From Pseudanabaena sp. PCC 6802 (GTDB taxonomy: Bacteria > Cyanobacteriota > Cyanobacteriia > Pseudanabaenales > Pseudanabaenaceae), in contig NZ_KB235914.1 in assembly GCF_000332175.1 (NCBI RefSeq), positions 255,966 through 319,965 on the forward strand: DNA of 64,000 bases, in the 5' to 3' direction. A program made the translations under genes and the position numbers. Shown here piece after piece: positions 1-6,162 of this stretch (within the stretch, counting starts at the first letter, position 1; every line of letters begins with the position of its first letter). The notes below the pieces were generated by a model. It had not been told where the DNA came from. It saw nothing but the letters and a program-made list of their open reading frames with translations, and did not search any database.

Positions 1-360
1 TTCTTTAAATTGGTCATAAAGTGCGGAAAAGGCAACTTCTGGACTCTTAATGTAAGTTACCGTAGCCAGTACGACTTTTTCTCGTACTGCCGAACCGCGC
101 CCGCACAATTTTCTCAAGCCTTCTGCCATAGAGCTATAAATGAAGTGGTGCAAGTCGCTGGAGTAAAAGAAATAGTTAATACCTCGCTCAAAGGCATAGA
201 GCGTGTCTTCACTTGAAATTCCAGCCCCACCACCTAAACCCAAACAACTGACATTTAAGTTGGTGCGACCGAGCGAGCGATAAAAAGGTAAATCCAATGC
301 CGAGTGCTGGCATGCGGCATTGGTTGATGTTACTGCTTCCAGTGTTGATAATTTGGTCAT
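1..360 (-). CDS. Aldo/keto reductase-like protein, N-terminal part (cut by window edge)
   Basis: The minus strand is open from an ATG at 360 to the window edge, giving the first 120 residues; the C-terminus lies outside. The segment YRSLGRTNLNVSCLGLGGGA (residues 27-46) is the first strand and glycine-rich turn typical of aldo/keto reductases, which are NADPH-dependent TIM-barrel oxidoreductases. Where the family normally has the catalytic Asp and Tyr (INFFDTADVYG-like), this protein reads INYFFYSSDLHH, so both residues appear replaced. It is therefore a divergent member or a non-canonical enzyme. It lies downstream of, and on the same strand as, the kinase and lyase of the peptide cluster, with a family A repeat between them. 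A tailoring role, for example reducing dehydroalanine, is only an inference. Family assignment is fairly safe; activity is not. Confidence 0.72.
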   Translation of the reverse strand, partial: MTKLSTLEAVTSTNAACQHSALDLPFYRSLGRTNLNVSCLGLGGGAGISSEDTLYAFERGINYFFYSSDLHHFIYSSMAEGLRKLCGRGSAVREKVVLATVTYIKSPEVAFSALYDQFKE

Positions 361-369
361 CGTATGGAT

Positions 370-478
370 TATAGCGGTTTTCAATTGAGAACGTTTTTTT
401 TGGGGTGAAGGGGTGGAACCCCTTCTTGGGGGCAACGCCCCCAAACCTCCTACTCCTTCCGATCTGAAAACCGCTATA
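370..478. repeat. Family A hairpin repeat (MITE-like), copy 1
   Basis: Begins TATAGCGGTTTTCA and ends TGAAAACCGCTATA, so the ends are inverted repeats. Internal hairpins are GAAGGGGTGGAACCCCTTC and TTGGGGGCAACGCCCCCAA. It fills most of the gap between the lyase gene and the aldo/keto reductase gene. Other copies are at 10858, 25745 and 49568, with a truncated one at 51937. Confidence 0.85.
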
Positions 479-515
479 AGTGTAAATCGGATGGCAATGA
501 CATTCAAGAGGAATT

Positions 516-1649
516 CTAATCGACTTCTAAAGGAGTGTAGATATCCTCCGAACTGGGGTTGAGGTAGGGTCGGTGTAAATCGATGCCAAGTTGAGAAAAT
601 TGCTGGTAAATTGCTTCTAGACGGGCATTAGGAGACTCATCTCCATTAGCGCGAGCTTCTATCAAACCATTAGCGACAATTTGACAGCGATTCAAGCCAA
701 AGCTTTCCTTATCGGCAAACTTGCGATCTGGCTCCTCAGCTAGAGCGAGGCCGGGTGCCAGGAACTTGGTAAATAGCGGGATATCATCCTTGAAATAAAT
801 GCGATGTTCGTTATATACAGACTGAAGCACTTGACAGACACCAGGATAATTACTGCGCTCGAAGTAGAGTACGCCCGCATCGCAGCGATTGTAGTCAAAC
901 GGGTTGTACAAAACCTTGAATGTAAATGAGATGTCGATCGCGTTAAGTTGTTGCGTCAAGCTTTGCATCATCGCGATCGCCCCTTCATCTGTCACGTTAA
1001 AGTAGACGCGCACGGTTTGGGGATAAGTATTAACGCCGCGATCGCTAGCTGCCATATAGAAGCCATTTTGCACTAAGTTGCGAGGCATCCGAATGGCTAC
1101 GATATCTCCGAGAGCAGTGCTTTGCTCGGTTGTAGGCAATCGATAAAATTTTGGTTCGGCGTTCGCACCAGTTGGCTCGATGTATAAAGTCAAACCATTC
1201 TTTTTGACAAACAGGCTACCATCGCTTTCTTGCCCGACAACCTGCCAACCAGGATCGAAATAGCCTTTTCCCTTGTTGCTGGCGTGCAGTCGGCTGAAAA
1301 ACTCCAGATCGACTCCTAAGTAGGTATTGTTTTTCTGATGTTTGTGCAACCATATATCGGGCATTTCCGTTTCTGGTGCCAGAACTGTTCTGGAATGTCC
1401 GTTATAGTAAATACCATAGAGGAAGCTTTGTAGTTGCGAGCTGAGATATTTATCCAAAAGATCTGGAGATACTGCCCTAATACTGGCAATAGCCTCTTCT
1501 GAGAGTTCTAGTGGTTTATAGTCTGGGTGGTGAATGCTGAGATCGGGTTTGATTTCGATTCTATTAACAATATCTTCAAGAGCATCGAACAGCTTTTCTT
1601 GCGCAAAGTCACTGGTTGGTTTTTTGAGAGAATTTAGAAGTAGCGTCAT
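516..1649 (-). CDS. HopA1-family protein, putative phospho-Ser/Thr lyase of the peptide cluster
   Basis: This 377-aa protein has the features I recognise from cyanobacterial HopA1-domain proteins: FLYGIYYNG (about 78-86), YFDPGWQV, IAIRMPRNLVQNGFYMA, a C-terminal FGLNRCQIVANGL and DLHRPYLNP. The domain is named after a Pseudomonas type III effector. In thioamitide and class V lanthipeptide pathways, stand-alone HopA1-like proteins are paired with an APH-fold kinase and are assigned phosphate elimination, turning phospho-Ser/Thr into dehydroamino acids. Here it lies 131 bp downstream of such a kinase on the same strand, after five precursor genes. No clear Shine-Dalgarno precedes the ATG at 1649, so translation may depend on upstream genes. 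The spacer to the kinase contains a long inverted repeat. Assignment to the family is strong; the lyase role follows from context. Confidence 0.85.
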   Translation of the reverse strand: MTLLLNSLKKPTSDFAQEKLFDALEDIVNRIEIKPDLSIHHPDYKPLELSEEAIASIRAVSPDLLDKYLSSQLQSFLYGIYYNGHSRTVLAPETEMPDIWLHKHQKNNTYLGVDLEFFSRLHASNKGKGYFDPGWQVVGQESDGSLFVKKNGLTLYIEPTGANAEPKFYRLPTTEQSTALGDIVAIRMPRNLVQNGFYMAASDRGVNTYPQTVRVYFNVTDEGAIAMMQSLTQQLNAIDISFTFKVLYNPFDYNRCDAGVLYFERSNYPGVCQVLQSVYNEHRIYFKDDIPLFTKFLAPGLALAEEPDRKFADKESFGLNRCQIVANGLIEARANGDESPNARLEAIYQQFSQLGIDLHRPYLNPSSEDIYTPLEVD

Positions 1650-1690
1650 AGATTTAATCGCAATAAATGTTGTTGCCGTAAAAATTCATG

Positions 1691-1757
1691 GTAGGGGCAG
1701 GTTTTGTCCGTGCGATATCAGTAAAATCCCAAAACTCCTCGCCAAACCTGCCCTTAC
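1691..1757. repeat. Inverted repeat between kinase and lyase genes
   Basis: GTAGGGGCAGGTTTTG (1691-1706) pairs with CAAACCTGCCCTTAC (1743-1757) around a loop of about 36 nt. No T-run follows on the minus strand, so a processing or attenuation element, or a dispersed repeat, is more likely than a simple terminator. Confidence 0.6.
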
Positions 1758-1780
1758 ATATCGCCGATCGCCATTTGCAT

Positions 1781-2959
1781 TTAGGCAGCAAGTGGAATCA
1801 ATGGCATCAATTGCTCGGGCACAGTACCAAATACGGTTGTAATTGATTCTTGAGGTCGGCATAACAAGCTTTTCGCCACTTGTAGCAGACAAATACTCGT
1901 ATTGCCAAAATATTTTTGATATTGAATCATTGCCTGGATTTGTTGAATAAAGCTAAAGCCTGTAAACTGGACAACTTTAACAAGGAAGTCAGGGCGATAT
2001 TCAATTATTTCTGGAAAAACAGATAAGTATGCTCTCATGAGAGCGGCGATTGAGGGTTGGATAGATTCTAAAGGAATCATTGCTATACGCAAGGATTCTT
2101 GAATATCCATAGAATTGTTTACTACCAGATTGCCCAACCAGATTTGCATGTAGCTAGAGATCGTCAATCCCAAATCGAAGGCGGGATCGCCCCAGCCGCA
2201 ACGCTCCCAGTCAATAATGCGAATACTCTTACTTGCAGTTGCCGCACTAGCAACATACGTTTCCCAGCGATCGTGCAACAAGATATTATTCAATTTCAGA
2301 TCGTTGTGGGTAAGACAACTTGGTTGGAATGCATTATCCAATTCGGAGATTGCTCGTGCTAGACTGTCATAACGTTGATAAAGCGTGAAGAATTTGATTG
2401 CATCGGCAGGTACGCGACCAAAGACTTCGGGAGTGATGCGACTCATACTGCGAGAAAACTTAGCAAAGTTCTCTTTAGGTACGCTCTGGTTATGTTTAGA
2501 AATAAATTCTTGATATTGCTCGCCTTTGAATGTAGAACGATGGATTTGCCCTAATGCACTACCGATTACCGTCGCGATCGCGGGTGGAAAACCATTTTTA
2601 AGTCCATAGAAACCCGACAGGTCTCGGCAGTCCGTCAGATAGTTAAAAACCAGGATGGATTCTGCTTCGCCAAAATGCAAAATCTCTGGTAGCAACGGGC
2701 ATAGCATATTGAGTTCGGGAATTGTTTGCAGTAACTCGCGCGTGCGCCATTCTGTCAAAAACTCGCCCGCCGTTTTCCCTTCAGAGTTATAGCGCTCTTG
2801 CTTGACCAACAGCTTGCGATCGCCCGGTAGACCGATCAGCAAGTTATAATTTTTGGCATATTTAACTTCGATATGGCTGTTTTCTGCTTCTTCGCGGGTG
2901 CAAAGGTCATGTTCCTGCAAATAATTAAATACATTATCCGCGCTTAACACAAATGTCAT
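1781..2959 (-). CDS. APH-fold kinase, putative Ser/Thr kinase of the peptide cluster
   Basis: This 392-aa protein belongs to the aminoglycoside phosphotransferase (APH)/choline kinase fold. The catalytic loop LTHNDLKLNNILL has the HxDxxxxN pattern, followed by RIIDWERCGWGDPAFDLG with the metal-binding Asp. The N-lobe contains LLVKQE, a likely ATP-binding Lys. In class V lanthipeptide and thioamitide pathways this type of enzyme phosphorylates Ser/Thr in the precursor, and the HopA1-like partner then removes phosphate. The start at 2959 has a strong GGAGGA site, and the gene begins only 24 bp after the last precursor gene, so precursor, kinase and lyase probably share a transcript. It lacks the context of an antibiotic-resistance gene; a resistance role is unlikely. 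Family certain, substrate inferred from neighbours. Confidence 0.87.
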   Translation of the reverse strand: MTFVLSADNVFNYLQEHDLCTREEAENSHIEVKYAKNYNLLIGLPGDRKLLVKQERYNSEGKTAGEFLTEWRTRELLQTIPELNMLCPLLPEILHFGEAESILVFNYLTDCRDLSGFYGLKNGFPPAIATVIGSALGQIHRSTFKGEQYQEFISKHNQSVPKENFAKFSRSMSRITPEVFGRVPADAIKFFTLYQRYDSLARAISELDNAFQPSCLTHNDLKLNNILLHDRWETYVASAATASKSIRIIDWERCGWGDPAFDLGLTISSYMQIWLGNLVVNNSMDIQESLRIAMIPLESIQPSIAALMRAYLSVFPEIIEYRPDFLVKVVQFTGFSFIQQIQAMIQYQKYFGNTSICLLQVAKSLLCRPQESITTVFGTVPEQLMPLIPLAA

Positions 2960-2983
2960 AATTATCCTCCATCAAATATCTAG

Positions 2984-3193
2984 CTAAGCAATGTTAATAG
3001 GAGATCTAAGCAAGGGGGGCAAATCTTCACCACGCGGAAGGTACAATGGAGAGAAGGCATTAATAATGAGGGGCGACAATTCTCCGCCACGAATGTCGAT
3101 TTCTGGCTCGGACAAATCGTTCATATAACTTTCAGAATCGGAAAATAGCGTGTAACCAGAGGTAGATAAATCGGAAATTGCGATCGTTGCCAT
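2984..3193 (-). CDS. RiPP precursor peptide 1 (Gly-Gly leader, cysteine-free core)
   Basis: 69 aa. The leader (1-37) matches the other four: MATIAISDLS start, LFSDSESYMNDLSE middle, RGG end. The predicted core of 32 residues has three Ser, no Thr and no Cys. Where siblings have SPLC, this one has FSPLYLP, so Tyr occupies the Cys position. It therefore cannot form a lanthionine by itself, though it could still be dehydrated. It is the copy nearest the kinase gene, has a GGAG-type ribosome site, and may be a distinct product, a decayed copy or a peptide with another role such as signalling. Confidence 0.8.
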   Translation of the reverse strand: MATIAISDLSTSGYTLFSDSESYMNDLSEPEIDIRGGELSPLIINAFSPLYLPRGEDLPPLLRSPINIA

Positions 3194-3404
3194 TAGAGTA
3201 TTTCTCCTGATAGGATTTACAACTTGATTAGATTAAGGAGAGATTGAAATAGAAACTGTTCAATCTCTGTTAGCAAGAATTGCGAGCAAACTAGCGTGCT
3301 AGTTTAAGGGGAGACTGTTAGGAGAGCCAGTGACAATCGAACAAAAATTGTTGACGTTATATCTTGTGGAGTCATTACAATTATGAGTGTTACATCGAAT
3401 AGTC

Positions 3405-3620
3405 CTACACCAACGCGCAAACTGGAGTGCTGCTAGCTGGGCAAATTGCGAGTGCTGTAATGTAAGGATTCAGGCGGTAGGGGATTGATGCAACACTAAC
3501 AACACAACCACCGCGCTTAGAGTTAATTTGCTCGTCGGTTAGATCTGACATGAAGCTTTCTAAATCGTTAAATAAATCCGAACCAGCGGGATTTAGTTCG
3601 TTAATTTGAATAGTTGCCAT
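3405..3620 (-). CDS. RiPP precursor peptide 2 (Gly-Gly leader, Cys-rich core)
   Basis: 71 aa. Leader 1-38 starts MATIQINELNPAGSDLF and ends KRGG; the core of 33 residues begins with Cys and has Cys at core positions 1, 22 and 30 plus four Ser and two Thr. The C-terminal STPVC fits the shared [S/T]-P-[L/V]-C motif. GGAG ribosome site directly upstream of ATG. Its leader and promoter region closely match those of peptide 5 (4658-4903), indicating duplication. The known family logic is cleavage after Gly-Gly by the C39 peptidase of the exporter at 6163; modification by the adjacent kinase/lyase pair is inferred. Confidence 0.85.
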   Translation of the reverse strand: MATIQINELNPAGSDLFNDLESFMSDLTDEQINSKRGGCVVSVASIPYRLNPYITALAICPASSTPVCALV

Positions 3621-3683
3621 GATTTGCTCCTGCGTGAATAGAGTAAGCTTTCAGGTTTAATTCCACTCTCAATTTGTACATCA

Positions 3684-3712
3684 ATTTTGCGTGAAATGAT
3701 TTGGCAAGTCAA
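3684..3712 (-). promoter_or_regulatory. Predicted promoter of precursor 2
   Basis: Read on the minus strand: TTGACT (3712-3707), a 17-bp spacer, then CAAAAT (3689-3684). The same arrangement (TTGACT, 17 bp, CAAGAT) lies in front of precursor 5, with sequence similarity through the spacer. The -10 match is weak, so activation may be needed. Confidence 0.6.
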
Positions 3713-3731
3713 GGTAGAGAGGGATATTTTG

Positions 3732-3741
3732 CAGACATAAA
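3732..3741 (-). promoter_or_regulatory. Conserved upstream box TTTATGTCTG (precursor 2)
   Basis: The decamer TTTATGTCTG on the minus strand lies 19 bp upstream of the predicted -35 hexamer. The identical decamer sits at exactly the same 19-bp distance before precursor 5 (5014-5023). This may be an activator site or residue of a recent duplication. Confidence 0.5.
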
Positions 3742-3877
3742 GGACTCCATAATATCCAAATTAGGAGAAAGATAAATATCCCAGGTTCTACCTAATTTGA
3801 CTTGTCATTTGCCTGAATTAAGGAGGGATCGAATAGTTTTTAGCTCAACCCCTCATAGCATACAACGGCTAACTTTA

Positions 3878-4120
3878 TTAACCCATTGTCACGGCACAAA
3901 GCGGAGAGTAAGGTTTCGTTGTTGGGAAACCGATAGAACAAATTATCGCTGTTGATTGCGTAATTGAAGTTACAGTGGTTGGCTTGGTTGGCCAGCAATC
4001 AGCATCGAGACCACCTTGAATTCTCAACTCACCTTCAGACAAATCTTGCAAATAGGTTTCAGCATCATCAAATAGATCTGAGCCGATCGCATTTAGTTCG
4101 TTAATGTCAATATTAGCCAT
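3878..4120 (-). CDS. RiPP precursor peptide 3 (Gly-Gly leader, Cys-rich core)
   Basis: 80 aa. Leader 1-37 starts MANIDINELNAIGSDLFDD, continues LQDLSEGEL and ends QGG. The 43-residue core has Cys at core positions 5, 24 and 38, many Thr and Ser, and YSPLCAV near its C-terminus, the shared motif. GGAG ribosome site precedes ATG. Its leader is closest to that of peptide 4, so peptides 3 and 4 form one subtype and peptides 2 and 5 another. Function as a precursor is inferred from the leader family, tandem array, hypervariable core and neighbouring enzymes. Confidence 0.85.
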   Translation of the reverse strand: MANIDINELNAIGSDLFDDAETYLQDLSEGELRIQGGLDADCWPTKPTTVTSITQSTAIICSIGFPTTKPYSPLCAVTMG

Positions 4121-4214
4121 GATTTTCTCCTGTGTGAAAAGAAAAAGTTGTATGTGGGATTAAGTGCGTTCTTAATCCCTATTTCAAGCGTTTGCAAAGC
4201 AATTTTGTTGCCTA

Positions 4215-4463
4215 TTAGTTCGCAGTATTGGCTGTTGGAGGTACGCAAAGGGGAGAGCCAGTAATGGAAATGCAGTTAGAACAAACATATGTTGACATCC
4301 CATCTGTAGTCAATGGAGTTGGCAATAGGGGTGGAATGCATCCATCAATAATGCCGCCTTGAATTCCCAACTCTTCCTCTGACAGCTCTTGTAAATAGGT
4401 TTCAGTATCATCAAATAGATCTGAACCAGAAATGTTGAGTTCGCTAATATCAATATTGGCCAT
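4215..4463 (-). CDS. RiPP precursor peptide 4 (Gly-Gly leader, Cys-rich core)
   Basis: 82 aa, the longest of the five. Leader 1-37 starts MANIDISELNISGSDLFDD and ends IQGG; the acidic LQELSEEEL stretch is typical of Gly-Gly leaders. The 45-residue core has Cys at core positions 5, 24, 27 and 36 and numerous Ser/Thr, with GSPLCVP near the end. GAGG ribosome site upstream. An inverted repeat lies between this gene and precursor 5, so this gene may be transcribed by read-through or from its own promoter. Confidence 0.85.
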   Translation of the reverse strand: MANIDISELNISGSDLFDDTETYLQELSEEELGIQGGIIDGCIPPLLPTPLTTDGMSTYVCSNCISITGSPLCVPPTANTAN

Positions 4464-4522
4464 GATTTTTCCTCAATAAATAGTGAATTTGGCTCAATAT
4501 CTTTAGATGGTTTTGAGTAAAA

Positions 4523-4572
4523 GCCCTTAAAAACTATCATAATTAATATGATTTAAATATGATTTTAAGGGC
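4523..4572. repeat. Nested inverted repeat between precursors 4 and 5
   Basis: GCCCTTAAAA (4523-4532) pairs with TTTTAAGGGC (4563-4572). The loop itself holds a near-palindrome, ATCATAATTAATATGAT. It could limit read-through from precursor 5 into the other precursors, giving unequal expression, or be an operator. Confidence 0.6.
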
Positions 4573-4657
4573 AAACTCTGACCACAAGAAGATACAAATG
4601 CAGTTATTCCACTCTCATTTGTTTTGATGCCAATCATTCTCCGATCTCGCCATACCG

Positions 4658-4903
4658 CTATTTTTTGGTACTATCGATAACTGTAAAAACTACAACCGTA
4701 CTAAGAGCGAGATCTGCTCCTCCTACAACACCGCAAACTGGACTGCTACTAAAAGGAGTAGCTGTAATCGTTACAACTCCTCCAAGGCAGCCACCACGAG
4801 TAGAGCTAATTTGCTCGTCAGTTAAGTCTGCCATGAAGCTTTCGGAATCGTTAAACAAATTCGAACCAGCAGGATTCAGTTCGTTAATTTTAATAGTTGC
4901 CAT
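4658..4903 (-). CDS. RiPP precursor peptide 5 (Gly-Gly leader)
   Basis: 81 aa. Leader 1-38 starts MATIKINELNPAGSNLF and ends TRGG; the 43-residue core starts with Cys, has a second Cys at core position 19 in SSSPVC, then a hydrophobic, Gly/Val-rich tail. This is the first gene of the tandem array in the direction of transcription. GGAGAAAATC precedes the ATG. A predicted promoter and a conserved upstream box are shared with precursor 2. Confidence 0.85.
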   Translation of the reverse strand: MATIKINELNPAGSNLFNDSESFMADLTDEQISSTRGGCLGGVVTITATPFSSSPVCGVVGGADLALSTVVVFTVIDSTKK

Positions 4904-4965
4904 GATTTTCTCCTATGCGAATAAAGTTAGGTTTAGAATTGATTTAATTTTCAATTCTTGAGTTT

Positions 4966-4994
4966 ATCTTGCAAAAAATAATTTAGTCAGTCAA
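4966..4994 (-). promoter_or_regulatory. Predicted promoter of precursor 5
   Basis: On the minus strand: TTGACT (4994-4989), 17 bp, CAAGAT (4971-4966). Positionally and partly in sequence identical to the precursor 2 promoter. Confidence 0.6.
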
Positions 4995-5013
4995 GCTCAA
5001 AGACGTTGTTTTA

Positions 5014-5023
5014 CAGACATAAA
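5014..5023 (-). promoter_or_regulatory. Conserved upstream box TTTATGTCTG (precursor 5)
   Basis: Same decamer as at 3732-3741, again 19 bp upstream of the predicted -35. The identical spacing in two promoters suggests a protein-binding site. Confidence 0.5.
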
Positions 5024-5299
5024 AGAGTTCGTTCTATCTGAGCTTCTGGGCAGTCTAAACTTGACTTTATATACATTTATAGGTACTTAAATTAATAGTT
5101 AACTTGGCAAAAGTTACTCTGGTTTCTAGCAGGCAAGGATCTGCCAGTAATCTACCATCTGCAAAAATGAGCAGAAAATGAGCACTTTTTGGTCTGGAAA
5201 TTGAGCAGTTAGATCCGGCATTCTTTGACAAAGCATTAGTTATTCATCTTGTCTTGGTGAGAAGCATGCACCCCACTCGTTTTAGTTGAGGGAAAGTCA

Positions 5300-5899
5300 A
5301 TGTCTTCTGAAACTTCTGAAGTTTTGCAGCAAGTAATTAAATTTGAGCAGCAGGGGCGATACCTCACGCCATTCCAGCGCAAGTTGTTGTTAAAGAATCT
5401 ACAGTCTGAATTGCGCGCAGAGTATCGCCAGCGGATTGAGATTATGTTACTGGCAGATATGGGACAAACGCAGACGCAGATCGCCCATGTGCTCGGTTGC
5501 TCTCGCGGTACCGTGAGGCTGTGGTCTTCAATGGCTCGTAACGGTCAAGCTCACAATTGGGAAGATATCCCGATCGGGCGACCTAAAGCTGTTAGCGAAC
5601 CGTATATCGATCGCCTCAAAGAGTTAGTGAACCATAGCCCCCGCGACTACGGTTATGCCTTTCAACGCTGGACGGCTTTATGGCTCAAGAAACAGTTGAT
5701 TAAAGAGCTTGGCATTGAAATCAGCGATCGCCACATCAACCGATTGCTTAAAGAAATGGGACTCTCAACGCGATTGAAGCAGTTGGATAAAACATCCGCG
5801 ATCGCTGCAAATAGTAAGTGCAGCATTAAGATTAACGATCTGCATTCTTCCCTATCAACCGATACAGTAATACCGTTCAATTTCCATTCAACTCAGTAG
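5300..5899 (+). CDS. IS630-like helix-turn-helix protein, possible cluster regulator
   Basis: 199 aa. Residues about 45-155 look like the paired HTH of IS630-family transposases: a first HTH (ADMGQTQTQIAHVLGCSRGTVRLW), a GRP linker (IGRPKAV), then a winged helix ending SDRHINRLLKEMGLS. There is no room for the DDE catalytic domain; after residue 160 the sequence is short and unlike a transposase core. So this is either a domesticated DNA-binding protein or a remnant. It stands between the precursor array and the exporter operon, facing the exporter, which makes a regulatory role plausible but unproven. ATG at 5300 is preceded by GAGGGAAAG, a good ribosome site. Confidence 0.7.
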   Translation: MSSETSEVLQQVIKFEQQGRYLTPFQRKLLLKNLQSELRAEYRQRIEIMLLADMGQTQTQIAHVLGCSRGTVRLWSSMARNGQAHNWEDIPIGRPKAVSEPYIDRLKELVNHSPRDYGYAFQRWTALWLKKQLIKELGIEISDRHINRLLKEMGLSTRLKQLDKTSAIAANSKCSIKINDLHSSLSTDTVIPFNFHSTQ

Positions 5900-6002
5900 A
5901 TACGGATAAATAGACTGTCTGCGATCGCATCAATAACTCAGTAACTCATGTTACGCAGAATCTTTATCTCTTTTGACCTGTATATACCTTTGTAGTCAAG
6001 GG

Positions 6003-6105
6003 TCGTAGGGGTGAAACCCCCGATTTGGTTCTGTTCCCCTCTCCCTGAGGGAGAGGGGCTAGGGGTGAGGGTTTCAAGATCTCTCGCGTAAGGTGAGCCA
6101 ATAAA
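6003..6105. repeat. Hairpin repeat (family C) upstream of exporter
   Basis: Contains a strong stem CCCCTCTCCC / GGGAGAGGGG (6036-6058) followed by GGGGTGAGGGTTTCA and a GTAAGGTGAG segment. A related fragment (GGGGTGAGGGTTTCAGGATC, GTAAGGT) lies upstream of htpG at 37313-37345. It lies in the spacer between the HTH gene and the exporter gene. Confidence 0.6.
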
Positions 6106-6162
6106 TTTAGTGTCTTTTTTCGCAATTGCTGCTGAGAAGCAGTCACAATAGATCGGAAACTT

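Larger units (their letters stand above)
4904..5299. other. Divergent intergenic region, precursor array / HTH-exporter arm
   Basis: No gene is seen in this stretch. It holds the precursor 5 promoter and upstream box on the minus strand, and on the plus strand a possible promoter TTGACT (5061-5066), 17 bp, TACTTA (5084-5089) with a leader of about 200 nt before the HTH gene. A short direct repeat AAAATGAGCA occurs twice near 5165-5185. Confidence 0.5.

Noticed and set aside
516..1649. Type III secretion effector (HopA1)
   Set aside because: The name comes from the domain's first example. No secretion system is present, and HopA1-like proteins are known RiPP enzymes.
1781..2959. Aminoglycoside resistance gene
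   Set aside because: The APH fold is shared by many kinases; position between RiPP precursors and a HopA1-like gene argues for a biosynthetic kinase.
4310..4540. 76-aa minus-strand ORF overlapping precursor 4
   Set aside because: Out of frame with the conserved leader peptide, which has the good ribosome site.
5300..5899. Active IS630 insertion sequence
   Set aside because: No DDE domain, no terminal inverted repeats and no second ORF next to it.
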